A stretch of 64,000 nucleotides of DNA from a bacterium (GTDB lineage: Bacteria; Patescibacteriota; Minisyncoccia; Minisyncoccales; Minisyncoccaceae): contig JALOBW010000002.1 of the NCBI GenBank assembly GCA_023228085.1, positions 148,357 to 212,356 on the forward strand. The letters run 5' to 3'. The notes below the pieces were generated by a model. It made no database searches, had not been told where the DNA came from, and saw nothing but the letters and a program-made list of their open reading frames with translations. The position numbers and the translations under genes are program-made. Shown here one piece after another: positions 7,581-14,813 of the stretch; the stretch's first letter is position 1, and each line of letters starts with the position of its first letter.

Positions 7581-8249
7581 CTATTTAGAATTAAAGAACT
7601 GTATTAAATCGTTCAATGATTCTAAAACTTTATCTGCCGCACTAAAGTCCTGTTTTTTTGAATGCTCATTAGGAATTGCGAAACAAAAAGCACCAGCATC
7701 CTTAGCCGCAATTACGCCAGATTGCGTATCTTCTATTGCTAAACATTGATATCCTTCTAACTGAAAGTGATTAATAGCAGCGAGATAAATATCTGGAGCA
7801 GGTTTGCATAGCTTAACATCGTCGGCAGTAAAGATTGTGTTAAAATACTTTTCCATATCGCTATTTCTTAACTTCATGACAGTTTCTTCTCTGCTACCAC
7901 TGGTGCATATAGAGAGTAAAAACGAATTGTCATAAAAAAACTGAACCGATTTTCTCGCAAAAGGCATCAATCCTTCAGTGTCCCATTCGGTATATCCAAA
8001 CAAATTAACGAAAATCTTGTTTTTTTCTTTTATTAATTCTCCTTTTTTGAAATCTGCATCAAAACGTTTTTTGATATCTTCCTCAATCCATTCTGCGCTC
8101 TTCCCCACATATATTGGATACAAAGAAGGATCAATTGATATATTAAATTTATTTAAGGCTTCATTCCATGCCGCAAGGTGATATCGTTCACTCTTAAATA
8201 AGGTTCCATCCAAATCAAAAAGGATCGCCTTTATGTTTTCTTTTTGCAT
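7581..8249 (-). CDS. HAD-superfamily phosphatase (beta-phosphoglucomutase-like)
   Basis: 222 aa. Motif I FDLDGTL gives D12 (nucleophile) and D14, motif II is CTSGS, motif III is in the KPAPDIY segment, and motif IV is IEDTQSG. The helical cap inserted after motif I marks the subclass I group that holds beta-phosphoglucomutase, phosphoglycolate phosphatase and pyrophosphatase PpaX. Substrate cannot be assigned from sequence. Monocistronic, converging on the PHP gene. Confidence 0.88.
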   Translation of the reverse strand: MQKENIKAILFDLDGTLFKSERYHLAAWNEALNKFNISIDPSLYPIYVGKSAEWIEEDIKKRFDADFKKGELIKEKNKIFVNLFGYTEWDTEGLMPFARKSVQFFYDNSFLLSICTSGSREETVMKLRNSDMEKYFNTIFTADDVKLCKPAPDIYLAAINHFQLEGYQCLAIEDTQSGVIAAKDAGAFCFAIPNEHSKKQDFSAADKVLESLNDLIQFFNSK

Positions 8250-8335
8250 TTTAATACTCTTTTATTATCATTTTATTTATTATATAATAGTTTAAGGATT
8301 TATGAAAATCAATTTTTTCATTTAAAAAATAACAA

Positions 8336-8827
8336 ATGAGCAAACAAAAAGTGCCTGAAAAAGAAAAAAAGGAGGAAAAGAAAGAAACAGATATCCAGAT
8401 GGTGATTAATCACTTTTTTTTCAGTAAGGGTCTAACTCTTGACGAAATTAAAGAAAATAGTAAAAAGAAAAAGATAATCTATTCACGATTTACGAGACCA
8501 GCAAAAGAATTGATTGAATTAGCTGGATCGGTCAATAAAGCAAAAGAGGCAATCACCATTGTTGCTAATTGGGCAAAATCGCGAAAACTAGATTATTCAA
8601 TTGAAACAGTTTTTAAAAAATGGCTTGAGCTTGATAAGTTAAAGCCAAAAGAAGTTGTCAAAAAACCTTTCTTTATGAACCAACCAATGGTATGGTCGCA
8701 AGTAAAGAAGAAGTGGTTTGTAATAGATGATGGCGGTGAATGGCTAGAATTTGCCGGCAAGGAGTCTCAAATCGTATGGAAGATAGAATCTGAAAGCGAT
8801 GATGAGAAAAATCCAAAATATTATTAG
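8336..8827 (+). CDS. Conserved-looking hypothetical protein, 163 aa, upstream of efp
   Basis: Not recognised. The first 25 residues are Lys/Glu rich and probably disordered. The middle (about 40-110) is helical with many Lys, and the C-terminal third carries several Trp (MVWSQVKKKWFVI, EWLEF, IVWKI). No membrane segment. It ends 18 nt before efp on the same strand, so the two are probably cotranscribed, which hints at a translation or RNA-related role, but nothing in the sequence proves it. Confidence 0.75.
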   Translation: MSKQKVPEKEKKEEKKETDIQMVINHFFFSKGLTLDEIKENSKKKKIIYSRFTRPAKELIELAGSVNKAKEAITIVANWAKSRKLDYSIETVFKKWLELDKLKPKEVVKKPFFMNQPMVWSQVKKKWFVIDDGGEWLEFAGKESQIVWKIESESDDEKNPKYY

Positions 8828-8845
8828 TTTTAAGATTCAAAGAAA

Positions 8846-9412
8846 ATGGCATCATATTCTGAATTAGTAAAAGGAAAAATAATTGTAATTAATGAACAAC
8901 CTTACGAAATAATAGAAGCAGAAAGTACGTTTAAAGGAAGAGGACACTCTTATCTTCAGATGAAATTAAAAAATCTTGTGAATGGATCCGTAATATCTAG
9001 ATCAGCTCAACCGAGAGATTCTTTTGAGGATGCAGATGTAGATAAAATGGATGCAAAATTTATTTTTGCAAATAGAGATAAGTGTGTTTTTACGGAAGTA
9101 GAAAATCCATCCAAGAGATTTGAAATTGAGATTGATAAAATCGGAGATGGCTATAAATATCTCAAGGAAGGTGAAATTGTGACAACGATACTTTTTGATG
9201 ATGAAGTGATCAATGTAATAATTCCTATAAAAGTGAAATTAAAAGTGACCGAAGTATCTCCAGGAGTTAAGGGAGATAGAGCTTCTAGTGGAACAAAGGT
9301 TGTAAAAGTTGAAACTGGATTACAGATAAATGCTCCCCTATTTGTTGAAGAAGGTGATGTGATTGAGATAAACACAGAAAGTGGAGAATATGTAAGAAGA
9401 GTAGTTGACTAA
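8846..9412 (+). CDS. efp: Translation elongation factor P
   Basis: 188 aa, usual length, three beta-barrel domains. EF-P enters the ribosomal E site and rescues ribosomes stalled on polyproline. The domain-I loop reads FKGRGHSY, where most EF-P have KPGKGGAF, so the tip residue is Arg32 and not Lys. Arg at the tip is known from the EarP/rhamnose-modified subgroup, but no earP is visible here. The C-terminal signature GDVIEINTESGEY is intact. The last 22 bases of the gene are part of a 28-bp repeat found again at 9613. Confidence 0.95.
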   Translation: MASYSELVKGKIIVINEQPYEIIEAESTFKGRGHSYLQMKLKNLVNGSVISRSAQPRDSFEDADVDKMDAKFIFANRDKCVFTEVENPSKRFEIEIDKIGDGYKYLKEGEIVTTILFDDEVINVIIPIKVKLKVTEVSPGVKGDRASSGTKVVKVETGLQINAPLFVEEGDVIEINTESGEYVRRVVD

Positions 9413-9418
9413 AATTTG
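9391..9418 (+). repeat. 28-bp direct repeat, copy A (efp 3' end)
   Basis: Identical to 9613-9640 over 28 bp. It holds the last six efp codons, the TAA stop and 6 nt beyond. Each copy stands directly 5' of one structured-RNA candidate; the spacing of the copies is 222 bp. Confidence 0.95.
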
Positions 9419-9423
9419 TTAGA

Positions 9424-9604
9424 GTTATCAGTATACGCCTTTTCTTAGGCACAAATTTCTTGCTAGAAATTTGTCTGGCTTGCTCTCAGTCAGAGCAAGA
9501 GGCTAAGAAAAGGATATTCTGATAACATTTACATAAAATTTCAGCAGGGACCAGAGGGATGAGAAGATGGGAACCAATAAGGAAGAGGCTTAAAGCCTCT
9601 TTTT
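9424..9604 (+). ncRNA. Structured RNA candidate, copy 1, downstream of efp
   Basis: Outer stem GTTATCAG/CTGATAAC (9424-9431 with 9519-9526); second stem of 11 bp (9438-9448 with 9503-9513); then two hairpins: a 10-bp stem with loop TGCT (9451-9474) and an 8-bp stem with loop CAGTC (9479-9499). A single-stranded tail (9536-9575) contains AGCAGGGACCAGAGGG and GAGAAG, then an intrinsic terminator (9584-9604). The tail AGCA is complementary to the TGCT loop and GAC to part of the CAGTC loop, so pseudoknots are possible. No good promoter is seen; it may be processed from the efp transcript. I do not recognise the class. Confidence 0.72.
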
Positions 9605-9612
9605 AGTTTATT

Positions 9613-9640
9613 TGTAAGAAGAGTAGTTGACTAAAATTTG
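9613..9640 (+). repeat. 28-bp direct repeat, copy B
   Basis: An exact copy of the efp 3' end (9391-9418), stranded between the two RNA candidates with no coding context. It marks the boundary of a duplication or insertion. Confidence 0.95.
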
Positions 9641-9648
9641 GTATAGCA

Positions 9649-9838
9649 TAATTGCTTTTTGATATGTTCTTCTTCTCCGACATAAATTCTTTGCTAAGAA
9701 TTTAACTGTTTGGTTCCAGTCGAACCAAAAGGCGGAGAAAAAGAAATATCAAAAGTATTACTTTTTGTGGAATTTAAGCATGGGACAGAAGGTGGAGAAG
9801 TGAAAACAAAAAAGGGAGAGGCTTTAAGCCTCTTTTTT
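9649..9838 (+). ncRNA. Structured RNA candidate, copy 2
   Basis: Same architecture as copy 1 on almost entirely different stems: outer stem TTTTGATAT/ATATCAAAA (9657-9665 with 9746-9754); second stem 13 bp with one C-A mismatch (9667-9679 with 9733-9745); hairpin of 9 bp with loop TGCT (9683-9704); hairpin of 8 bp with loop CAGTC (9709-9729). The tail (9771-9800) has AAGCATGGGACAGAAGG and GAGAAG, aligned with the tail of copy 1. It ends in terminator 9817-9838, whose U-tract overlaps the stop of the convergent minus-strand gene. Confidence 0.72.
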
Positions 9839-10106
9839 AAATTTTTTTAACAAAGAGATTGCAATGACAATGCCCCATCTCTTTAATTTCGTCTAGATGA
9901 TAGACGCAAGGGCAAATAATCTTTTTATCTTCTTCTGTATTTCCAGTCACCTTACGGCAAGGACAGTACTTTTCTCCATGTTTTTCTTCATTATTTAGTA
10001 ATCCCCCAATTATAGCATTAACTATTTTTTCATTGGGATTAAGAGATATGTCCTTCCCATTAGCGTATTCAATATATTTATTTTTTAGTTCTTCTGGTGT
10101 TTCCAT
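9837..10106 (-). CDS. Ferredoxin-thioredoxin reductase catalytic domain protein
   Basis: 89 aa. Cys motifs C48-P-C50, C65-P-C67 and C80-H-C82 match the CPC/CPC/CHC pattern of the FTR catalytic (beta) subunit, which binds a 4Fe-4S cluster and reduces a thioredoxin disulfide with electrons from ferredoxin. Spacings between motifs (14 and 12 residues) differ a little from the plant/cyanobacterial 16 and 8. A thioredoxin gene lies directly upstream on the same strand, the likely partner. The variable subunit and a ferredoxin are not visible. Its stop lies in the terminator shared with the RNA on the other strand. Confidence 0.88.
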   Translation of the reverse strand: METPEELKNKYIEYANGKDISLNPNEKIVNAIIGGLLNNEEKHGEKYCPCRKVTGNTEEDKKIICPCVYHLDEIKEMGHCHCNLFVKKI

Positions 10107-10112
10107 ATCGTA

Positions 10113-10195
10113 AATATATTAGGGGTTAGTAATTCGTAATTAGTAATTAGGACCTTGTATGTTTACTTTTAGTAAACTCAAGGCATCTTATATAA
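10113..10195 (+). repeat. Dispersed intergenic repeat R5 (short copy)
   Basis: TTAGTAATTCGTAATTAGTAATTAG, then hairpin GTTTACT-TTT-AGTAAAC (10161-10177) and AAGGCATCTTAT. The distal ATTCCCG hairpin is absent. It separates the thioredoxin gene from the FTR gene. Confidence 0.8.
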
Positions 10196-10510
10196 CTATA
10201 AATTTTCTTCAATCCAATGTTTGATTTCATTCTCTTCTTTAAGACCGATAAAAGATGATTTTGCCTTTCCATTTGACATAAAAATCACTGTTGGTATTCT
10301 ATCTACTCCAAACATATCCCCTGTGTTAGGACATTGGTCTAAGTCCATTTTAATAATTTCTATTTTCCCTTTGTATTCTTCTGCCAATTTCTCCATAATT
10401 GGCGAAAGCATTTTGCAAGGTGGACACCAGGAAGTAAAAAAATCAATGATTACTGGCTTTTCACTTTTAGTCACCACCTCTTCAAATTCTTTATCTGTTA
10501 TTGATTTCAT
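10196..10510 (-). CDS. trxA: Thioredoxin
   Basis: 104 aa from the ATG at 10508-10510; a frame extended to 10582 would add a hydrophobic stretch lying in the promoter, so the shorter start is preferred. The active site is SWCPPCK (C29, C32), with Pro-Pro instead of the classical Gly-Pro, and the cis-Pro segment RIPTVIF is present. Cytosolic disulfide reductase, probably reduced by the FTR-like protein encoded just downstream. Confidence 0.93.
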   Translation of the reverse strand: MKSITDKEFEEVVTKSEKPVIIDFFTSWCPPCKMLSPIMEKLAEEYKGKIEIIKMDLDQCPNTGDMFGVDRIPTVIFMSNGKAKSSFIGLKEENEIKHWIEENL

Positions 10511-10540
10511 CCGATTTAAAATTAAGTAATTATTAATAGA

Positions 10541-10569
10541 ATTATACCTTTTGAAGATAAAAATAGCAA
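10541..10569 (-). promoter_or_regulatory. Promoter of the thioredoxin-FTR pair
   Basis: Minus strand TTGCTA (10564-10569), 17-bp spacer, TATAAT (10541-10546). Leader about 24 nt to the ATG at 10510. This position supports the short thioredoxin start. Confidence 0.75.
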
Positions 10570-10570
10570 T

Positions 10571-10593
10571 AAAAAAAAGCAACTAAGGTTGCT
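10571..10593 (-). terminator. Terminator of the double-HNH gene
   Basis: Stem AGCAAC/GTTGCT (10578-10583 with 10588-10593), 4-nt loop, followed on the minus strand by eight T. It begins 3 nt after the stop codon. Confidence 0.85.
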
Positions 10594-10596
10594 GTT

Positions 10597-11397
10597 TTAT
10601 ACTAAGGTTTTGCGCTCTTTAACCACCATGCAGTTTATTGCACTTCTTTGTTGAGTGACTCCTTTCAAAATGATTCTCTCTTGGTGCTTAGTACCATTGC
10701 CTAAAAGTTTGTTCTTAACTGCCATAAATTGGCTTTTTGCCAATCTTCTGGTTGCGATGTCGGTCATATAGCCTTCATGACGATATGTGCTCCAGATGTA
10801 GCGATAACTAGCACCGAAATGCTTCAGGACCTCTGATTCAAAGAAACCTATTGAATCCTCAATTCTGTTGTGGCATTTTCTACACGGAAAACCGAGCTCC
10901 CGGTTATCATGAAAAATAACCCACTTTCTGATGTGATGAATTGTAAGATTTCTTTTTTTCCCACAGATAGGACAAACTTTCGCCATAAGAAACGCTCGTT
11001 GCTTTTGCGAAAGATTTTCCTTTCTAATCTTCTGTCCCTTTATTTCGGGGGATGCCTTGATGCGAAATGACTTGCAATTGATTTTTTTGAATCTTTCTTT
11101 TACCATTTTAGAAATGGCTGATTCGGAGATTCCACCATTTTCACAGTGCATTTTCCAAATCATTGAATTGCAAGAAGAGAACTTGTTGAGAATTTCTGTT
11201 TCAAAAAGTAAAACAGTGGCATCAATCTTTGTATGACAATCAGCACATATGTGAACAACCTTTTCGTTTTCACCAAAAATTACTCTTTTAAAAATATGGT
11301 GCTCACTTAGTAAAGCTTCTCGGTTGCAAATTTCGCAACGACCATACTTTGATAATTTTGGCTTATAGTATGAAACGAATTTTCCTTTTTTTGGCAA
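10597..11397 (-). CDS. Protein with two HNH-like zinc-binding domains
   Basis: 266 aa with a TTG start preceded by AGGTG about 8 nt upstream. Two similar HNH-type units are visible: C21-x2-C24, H33-H34, C51-x2-C54-H55, and C142-x2-C145, H154-H155, C172-x2-C175-H176. Each unit has CxxC zinc knuckles around an HH pair, the pattern of HNH nucleases. The segments between them also resemble each other (both have a FxxEIL/EVLxxF and a xxWxxH element), so the protein arose by internal duplication. It may be a nuclease of a mobile or defence type, or a DNA-binding relic; a third catalytic Asn/His is not obvious. Confidence 0.75.
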   Translation of the reverse strand: MPKKGKFVSYYKPKLSKYGRCEICNREALLSEHHIFKRVIFGENEKVVHICADCHTKIDATVLLFETEILNKFSSCNSMIWKMHCENGGISESAISKMVKERFKKINCKSFRIKASPEIKGQKIRKENLSQKQRAFLMAKVCPICGKKRNLTIHHIRKWVIFHDNRELGFPCRKCHNRIEDSIGFFESEVLKHFGASYRYIWSTYRHEGYMTDIATRRLAKSQFMAVKNKLLGNGTKHQERIILKGVTQQRSAINCMVVKERKTLV

Positions 11398-11477
11398 TCA
11401 GATCACCTAAGTTTTCAATGAACCAAAAAATATCATTGAACCAAGTCAAATATAAACCATTAATGGAAAAAAGGCAA

Positions 11478-11725
11478 ATAATTAGTAACTCGTAATTAGG
11501 GCTTTGTTGTTTGCCTTTCGGCAAACTTGAAGGAATCTTACTAGATTCCCGCCTTCGCGGGAACGACAAACAAGACTAGGGGTTAGTAGCTCGTAATTAG
11601 TGATTAGTAAAACCTTAGGGGTTCGTAATTCGTAATCATCCTACGCTTTCCTTCTGCGAATTAAGAAAGCTTCGGAATGGCACAGCTAGTACCTTATGGT
11701 TTGCCTTTCGGCAAACTTGAAGGAA
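11478..11725 (+). repeat. Dispersed intergenic repeat R6, two copies
   Basis: The 484-bp gap between the HNH gene and xseB has no gene. It holds TAGTAACTCGTAATTAG units, hairpin GTTTGCC-TTTC-GGCAAAC (11509-11526), AAGGAATCTTACTAGATTCCCG-CCTTCG hairpin, and a second cycle with the same hairpin at 11699-11716. Between them (11637-11688) is the CATCCTACGCTTTCC...GGAATGGCACAG element also present at 3731-3786. Confidence 0.85.
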
Positions 11726-11752
11726 TCTTTAAGAAAGGGACAGAAAAATTAC

Positions 11753-11785
11753 GAGGTCAAACCTCCTGGAGGAGGTTGCGACCTC
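11753..11785. repeat. Palindrome related to the 6375-6407 hairpin
   Basis: GAGGTC-AA-ACCTCC-TGGA-GGAGGT-TGC-GACCTC, preceded by AAAAATTAC. The 6375 palindrome has AAAAATTGA before GAGGTC and the same outer arms, so the two look like one element with compensated inner bases. No gene of the + strand ends here. Confidence 0.6.
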
Positions 11786-11881
11786 CTAATTTGTCTTTTA
11801 AAGATTATTTGCCTTTTTTTTAATGATAAAGGGTAAAAGATTGCTTCGCTTTGCTCACAATGACAAATTAGAAAAAATAAA

Positions 11882-12085
11882 TTATGCTTTGTCCATTTCT
11901 TTTTTTATTTCTTCAAATTCATTTTGAGCATCTTTTAATAATTTTTTTGTTTCCTTAATTAATTCAGTTGCTTCTTTAGCTTTTTTAAGTCCTTCTTCAA
12001 TATCTAGTTCTTCTTGATTCTCAAACCATTCTACAATCTTTGAGATACTTTTTAAATTTTGATTTAATCCTTTTTGTTGTTTCAT
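11882..12085 (-). CDS. xseB: Exodeoxyribonuclease VII small subunit
   Basis: 67 aa, the typical length. Two-helix coiled coil with the family pattern of a leading LKSISKIVEWFEN helix, the LDIEEGLKKAKEAT turn and a long Glu/Lys helix. Several XseB chains bind the coiled-coil region of XseA. It starts 5 nt after the xseA stop, so the pair is one operon. Confidence 0.88.
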   Translation of the reverse strand: MKQQKGLNQNLKSISKIVEWFENQEELDIEEGLKKAKEATELIKETKKLLKDAQNEFEEIKKEMDKA

Positions 12086-12090
12086 AGATT

Positions 12091-13296
12091 TTATTTTGAA
12101 ATATTTTTTACTTCCGATGATAATTTTCCGTCGTAATATTCAACTTCATAAATATCTCCTTTTTTTAAATCCTTTGCACTTCTTATAATCTTGTTTTCCT
12201 TTGTTGAAATACAATACCCTAATTTGAGATTTCTTTTTGGGTCGTTTTGGGCGATAATCCTACCACTCAAATCTAATTCCTTTTTTAAATCATTAATCCT
12301 AGTGGTCATCGAATTTGTAATAATATTGATGGCGCTTAATTCTTTTTTTTGATATTGACTAATTGAATCATTAAAATAATTATTTATTTTTAAGAAAGAG
12401 GAATTTAAATCTGAATCACTTCTGCTTAGAATCGTTCCAAAATAATTTAGAAGATATGCTTGCTGCTCTGATAATCTCATTTCTGCCTTATCCCAATTAG
12501 TATTGAGTGTCATAGCTGCTGCCGTAGGAGTTGATACCATTTTATCGGCTGCGAGCGCTAGAAGAGGAACATCTTTGTCGTGTCCTAATGCAGCTATTAC
12601 TGGAACGGGAAAACTAGCTATTTCCCTTATCAAAACTTCGTTGTTAAACGCCATAAATGACTCAAGAGAGCCTCCGCCTCTCATAATTACAAGGACATCT
12701 ATCTCCTGCTTTGTCATCGTCTTAATAGATGATAATAAATCTTTTATAGCCTCTTGCCCTTCCACTCTTGAGTCAATAAGTTTTATCTTGAAACCATAAT
12801 GACCAATATTACTTAAAAAGTCATTAATAACTGCTCCATATCGTGAGGTTATTATTCCTATTTTTTGAGGGAAAAATGGAATACCTCGTTTCCGCCCTTC
12901 ATCAAAAATACCCTCGTCTTCAAGTTTTTTCTTTAATTTGTCGTATGCCTTTTTTAGTTCTCCCTCACCTACTAATTGAATTGTCTTTGCTTTGAAAGAT
13001 ATTCTTCCATTCTGTGGATATATATCTGGAATTCCTGAAGCTATAATCTCTAAGCCATCTTCAAGTTCAATTCCGCATATTCTATAATCGTAATTCCATA
13101 TAACACAAGAGAGGGTGCTATTATCTTTCTTGTCTTTAAGCGAAAAATACACGTGACCAGCACTGCTTTTTTTTACTTCCCCAACTTCGCCTTTTATTTT
13201 TGCTTCACATAAATTAAGAATACCATTCAGTATGGTGACATAGGCAGAAACTGTAAATATATTGTTTTTTAGGTATTCCCTACTAAAAGATGCCAT
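12091..13296 (-). CDS. xseA: Exodeoxyribonuclease VII large subunit
   Basis: 401 aa. An N-terminal OB fold (about 10-105) binds single-stranded DNA, the catalytic domain follows with IGIITSRYGAVINDF near 155-170, VIMRGGGSLES near 208, and ALGHDKDVPLLALAADK, then a coiled-coil region for XseB and a short C-terminal beta segment. Exo VII degrades single-stranded DNA from both ends in repair. The usual Asp in GHETD is in GHDKD here. Cotranscribed with xseB. Confidence 0.93.
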   Translation of the reverse strand: MASFSREYLKNNIFTVSAYVTILNGILNLCEAKIKGEVGEVKKSSAGHVYFSLKDKKDNSTLSCVIWNYDYRICGIELEDGLEIIASGIPDIYPQNGRISFKAKTIQLVGEGELKKAYDKLKKKLEDEGIFDEGRKRGIPFFPQKIGIITSRYGAVINDFLSNIGHYGFKIKLIDSRVEGQEAIKDLLSSIKTMTKQEIDVLVIMRGGGSLESFMAFNNEVLIREIASFPVPVIAALGHDKDVPLLALAADKMVSTPTAAAMTLNTNWDKAEMRLSEQQAYLLNYFGTILSRSDSDLNSSFLKINNYFNDSISQYQKKELSAINIITNSMTTRINDLKKELDLSGRIIAQNDPKRNLKLGYCISTKENKIIRSAKDLKKGDIYEVEYYDGKLSSEVKNISK

Positions 13297-13345
13297 AATT
13301 TTTTACTGAATTACTTACAAATAATGTTTGATAAAATTCTAATAA

Positions 13346-14803
13346 CTATGGGACCAAAAATCTAATAACTACTATTCCCGAACCTCCTTTTCCAGATGTG
13401 CCAGCATTACATCCTCCTCCACCACTTCCGGTATTAATCGCTCCATTTCCGGCAATTCCAGTATAGATACCCGTTCCAGCTCCACCAACCCCTGAAGATC
13501 CTCCTGCTCCACCAGCACCACCATTTGCTCCACTATTTGTTTTCCCTGCTCCACCTCCACCACCAGCTGCATAAATAACTGGAGTTCCAGTAATTGAGCT
13601 TGATAATCCAGAGCCACCAGCACCACCTGTTCCGTCTCCTGGGGCGGATACTCCTGCACTGCCAGCACCTCCACCACCACCAGCAGCATTCCAGGTACTA
13701 TCTAAATAACCCGATCCACCATTGTTTCCTTGTCCAGAAGTTCCTTGTGTTCCAGAGTCGCCATTTCCACTACCACCACCGCCAGAACCTCCAACTGTAC
13801 CAAACTCTCCATCAAGTCCACCCGCCCCACCTATAGAAATTATAGATCCTAATTGACTATTGTTGCCTGGATTTGGAATGTTGCTATATGCTGTTTTAGC
13901 GGCACCACCAGCACCGACCACTATAGTTAATGGACTTGAAGAGGAGACCTCAAGACTTCCTGTTCTAAATCCGCCAGCACCTCCACCACCACCTCCTCTA
14001 TCAGCACGGTATCCTCCAGCTCCACCGCCTCCAACAACAAGATATTCAATATTAGTTATCCCTGATGGAGCTGTCCACGAGGTTGTCCCTGTAGTTGTGC
14101 CAGACAACACGAAACTATTAATCACATAACTTCCTACAACTGTTTCGTTGCAAGATAATCCTCCTTCGGAAACACAAGTTGATGCAATCTTTGTTGCAGT
14201 GCAACTAGACGATGCTCCTCCATCAATTCCATTACAAGTCCACATGGTTGGAGTACTTACAGTGGGAAATACAGGTAATGATGGCGAAGGGGTTCCATTA
14301 GTGCAAAATGTATTTGAACCATAGTCAGATACTGAAGCATAATATGTCTTGGCGGCTGATCCACATGCTCCCGAAATAGGAGTCCCAGAAAAATAACTTA
14401 ATGTAGCTGAATTATATGTATAAGAAACAGAATTAGACATTGTCCCAGTTAAAGTAAAATCATCTGCAGAGACTCTGTTGTAGGTATAGTAGTTTCCTGA
14501 GACTGGATCTTTGGGAATGGCTATTCCTTGAGTAGTTAATTTTGCTTGAATACCAGAACAGTTTTCAGAACTATTTGTTGAACCTAGTTTGCAATTAGCA
14601 TTTGTTTCTGTTGGCAAACTTCCATCTGTAGTTTTGATAATAGTGATTGCTTTAACTAGTTGATTGATATCTGCTTTACGCCTAGCATCGTTTGCACTAT
14701 TGGTTGCACTAGTCATAGATACGATTAAGATACCAGCAAGAATGCCAATGATAGCGATAACGATAAGAAGTTCTATTAAGGTAAAAGATTTGTCATTATC
14801 CAT
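13346..14803 (-). CDS. Type IV pilin-like protein with glycine-rich C-terminal domain
   Basis: 485 aa from MDNDKSFTLIE. An N-terminal class III prepilin signal (KS|FTLIELLIVIAIIGIL) is followed by a pilin stalk almost identical to that of the neighbouring pilin gene. Residues about 145-205 form the four-Cys W-x-C module (CGS...C...MWTCNGIDGG...C). The last 250 residues are Gly-rich with GGGGAGG runs, as in phage tail-tip adhesins and other extended sheets. Probably exported, cleaved by a prepilin peptidase and displayed at the surface or a pilus tip. Serine replaces Gly at -1 of the cleavage site. It starts 10 nt after the preceding pilin gene. Confidence 0.88.
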   Translation of the reverse strand: MDNDKSFTLIELLIVIAIIGILAGILIVSMTSATNSANDARRKADINQLVKAITIIKTTDGSLPTETNANCKLGSTNSSENCSGIQAKLTTQGIAIPKDPVSGNYYTYNRVSADDFTLTGTMSNSVSYTYNSATLSYFSGTPISGACGSAAKTYYASVSDYGSNTFCTNGTPSPSLPVFPTVSTPTMWTCNGIDGGASSSCTATKIASTCVSEGGLSCNETVVGSYVINSFVLSGTTTGTTSWTAPSGITNIEYLVVGGGGAGGYRADRGGGGGGAGGFRTGSLEVSSSSPLTIVVGAGGAAKTAYSNIPNPGNNSQLGSIISIGGAGGLDGEFGTVGGSGGGGSGNGDSGTQGTSGQGNNGGSGYLDSTWNAAGGGGGAGSAGVSAPGDGTGGAGGSGLSSSITGTPVIYAAGGGGGAGKTNSGANGGAGGAGGSSGVGGAGTGIYTGIAGNGAINTGSGGGGCNAGTSGKGGSGIVVIRFLVP

Positions 14804-14813
14804 AGCTTTTAAG

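Noticed and set aside
9424..9838. RNase P RNA, 6S RNA or tmRNA as identity of the structured RNAs
   Set aside because: No universal RNase P core segments, no long single hairpin with central bubble as in 6S, and no CCA-bearing tRNA-like end or tag frame as in tmRNA.
13372..14129. Long antisense frames across the Gly-rich pilin region
   Set aside because: They arise from GGN codons read backwards as Pro-, Leu- or His-rich peptides; the pilin frame explains the sequence.
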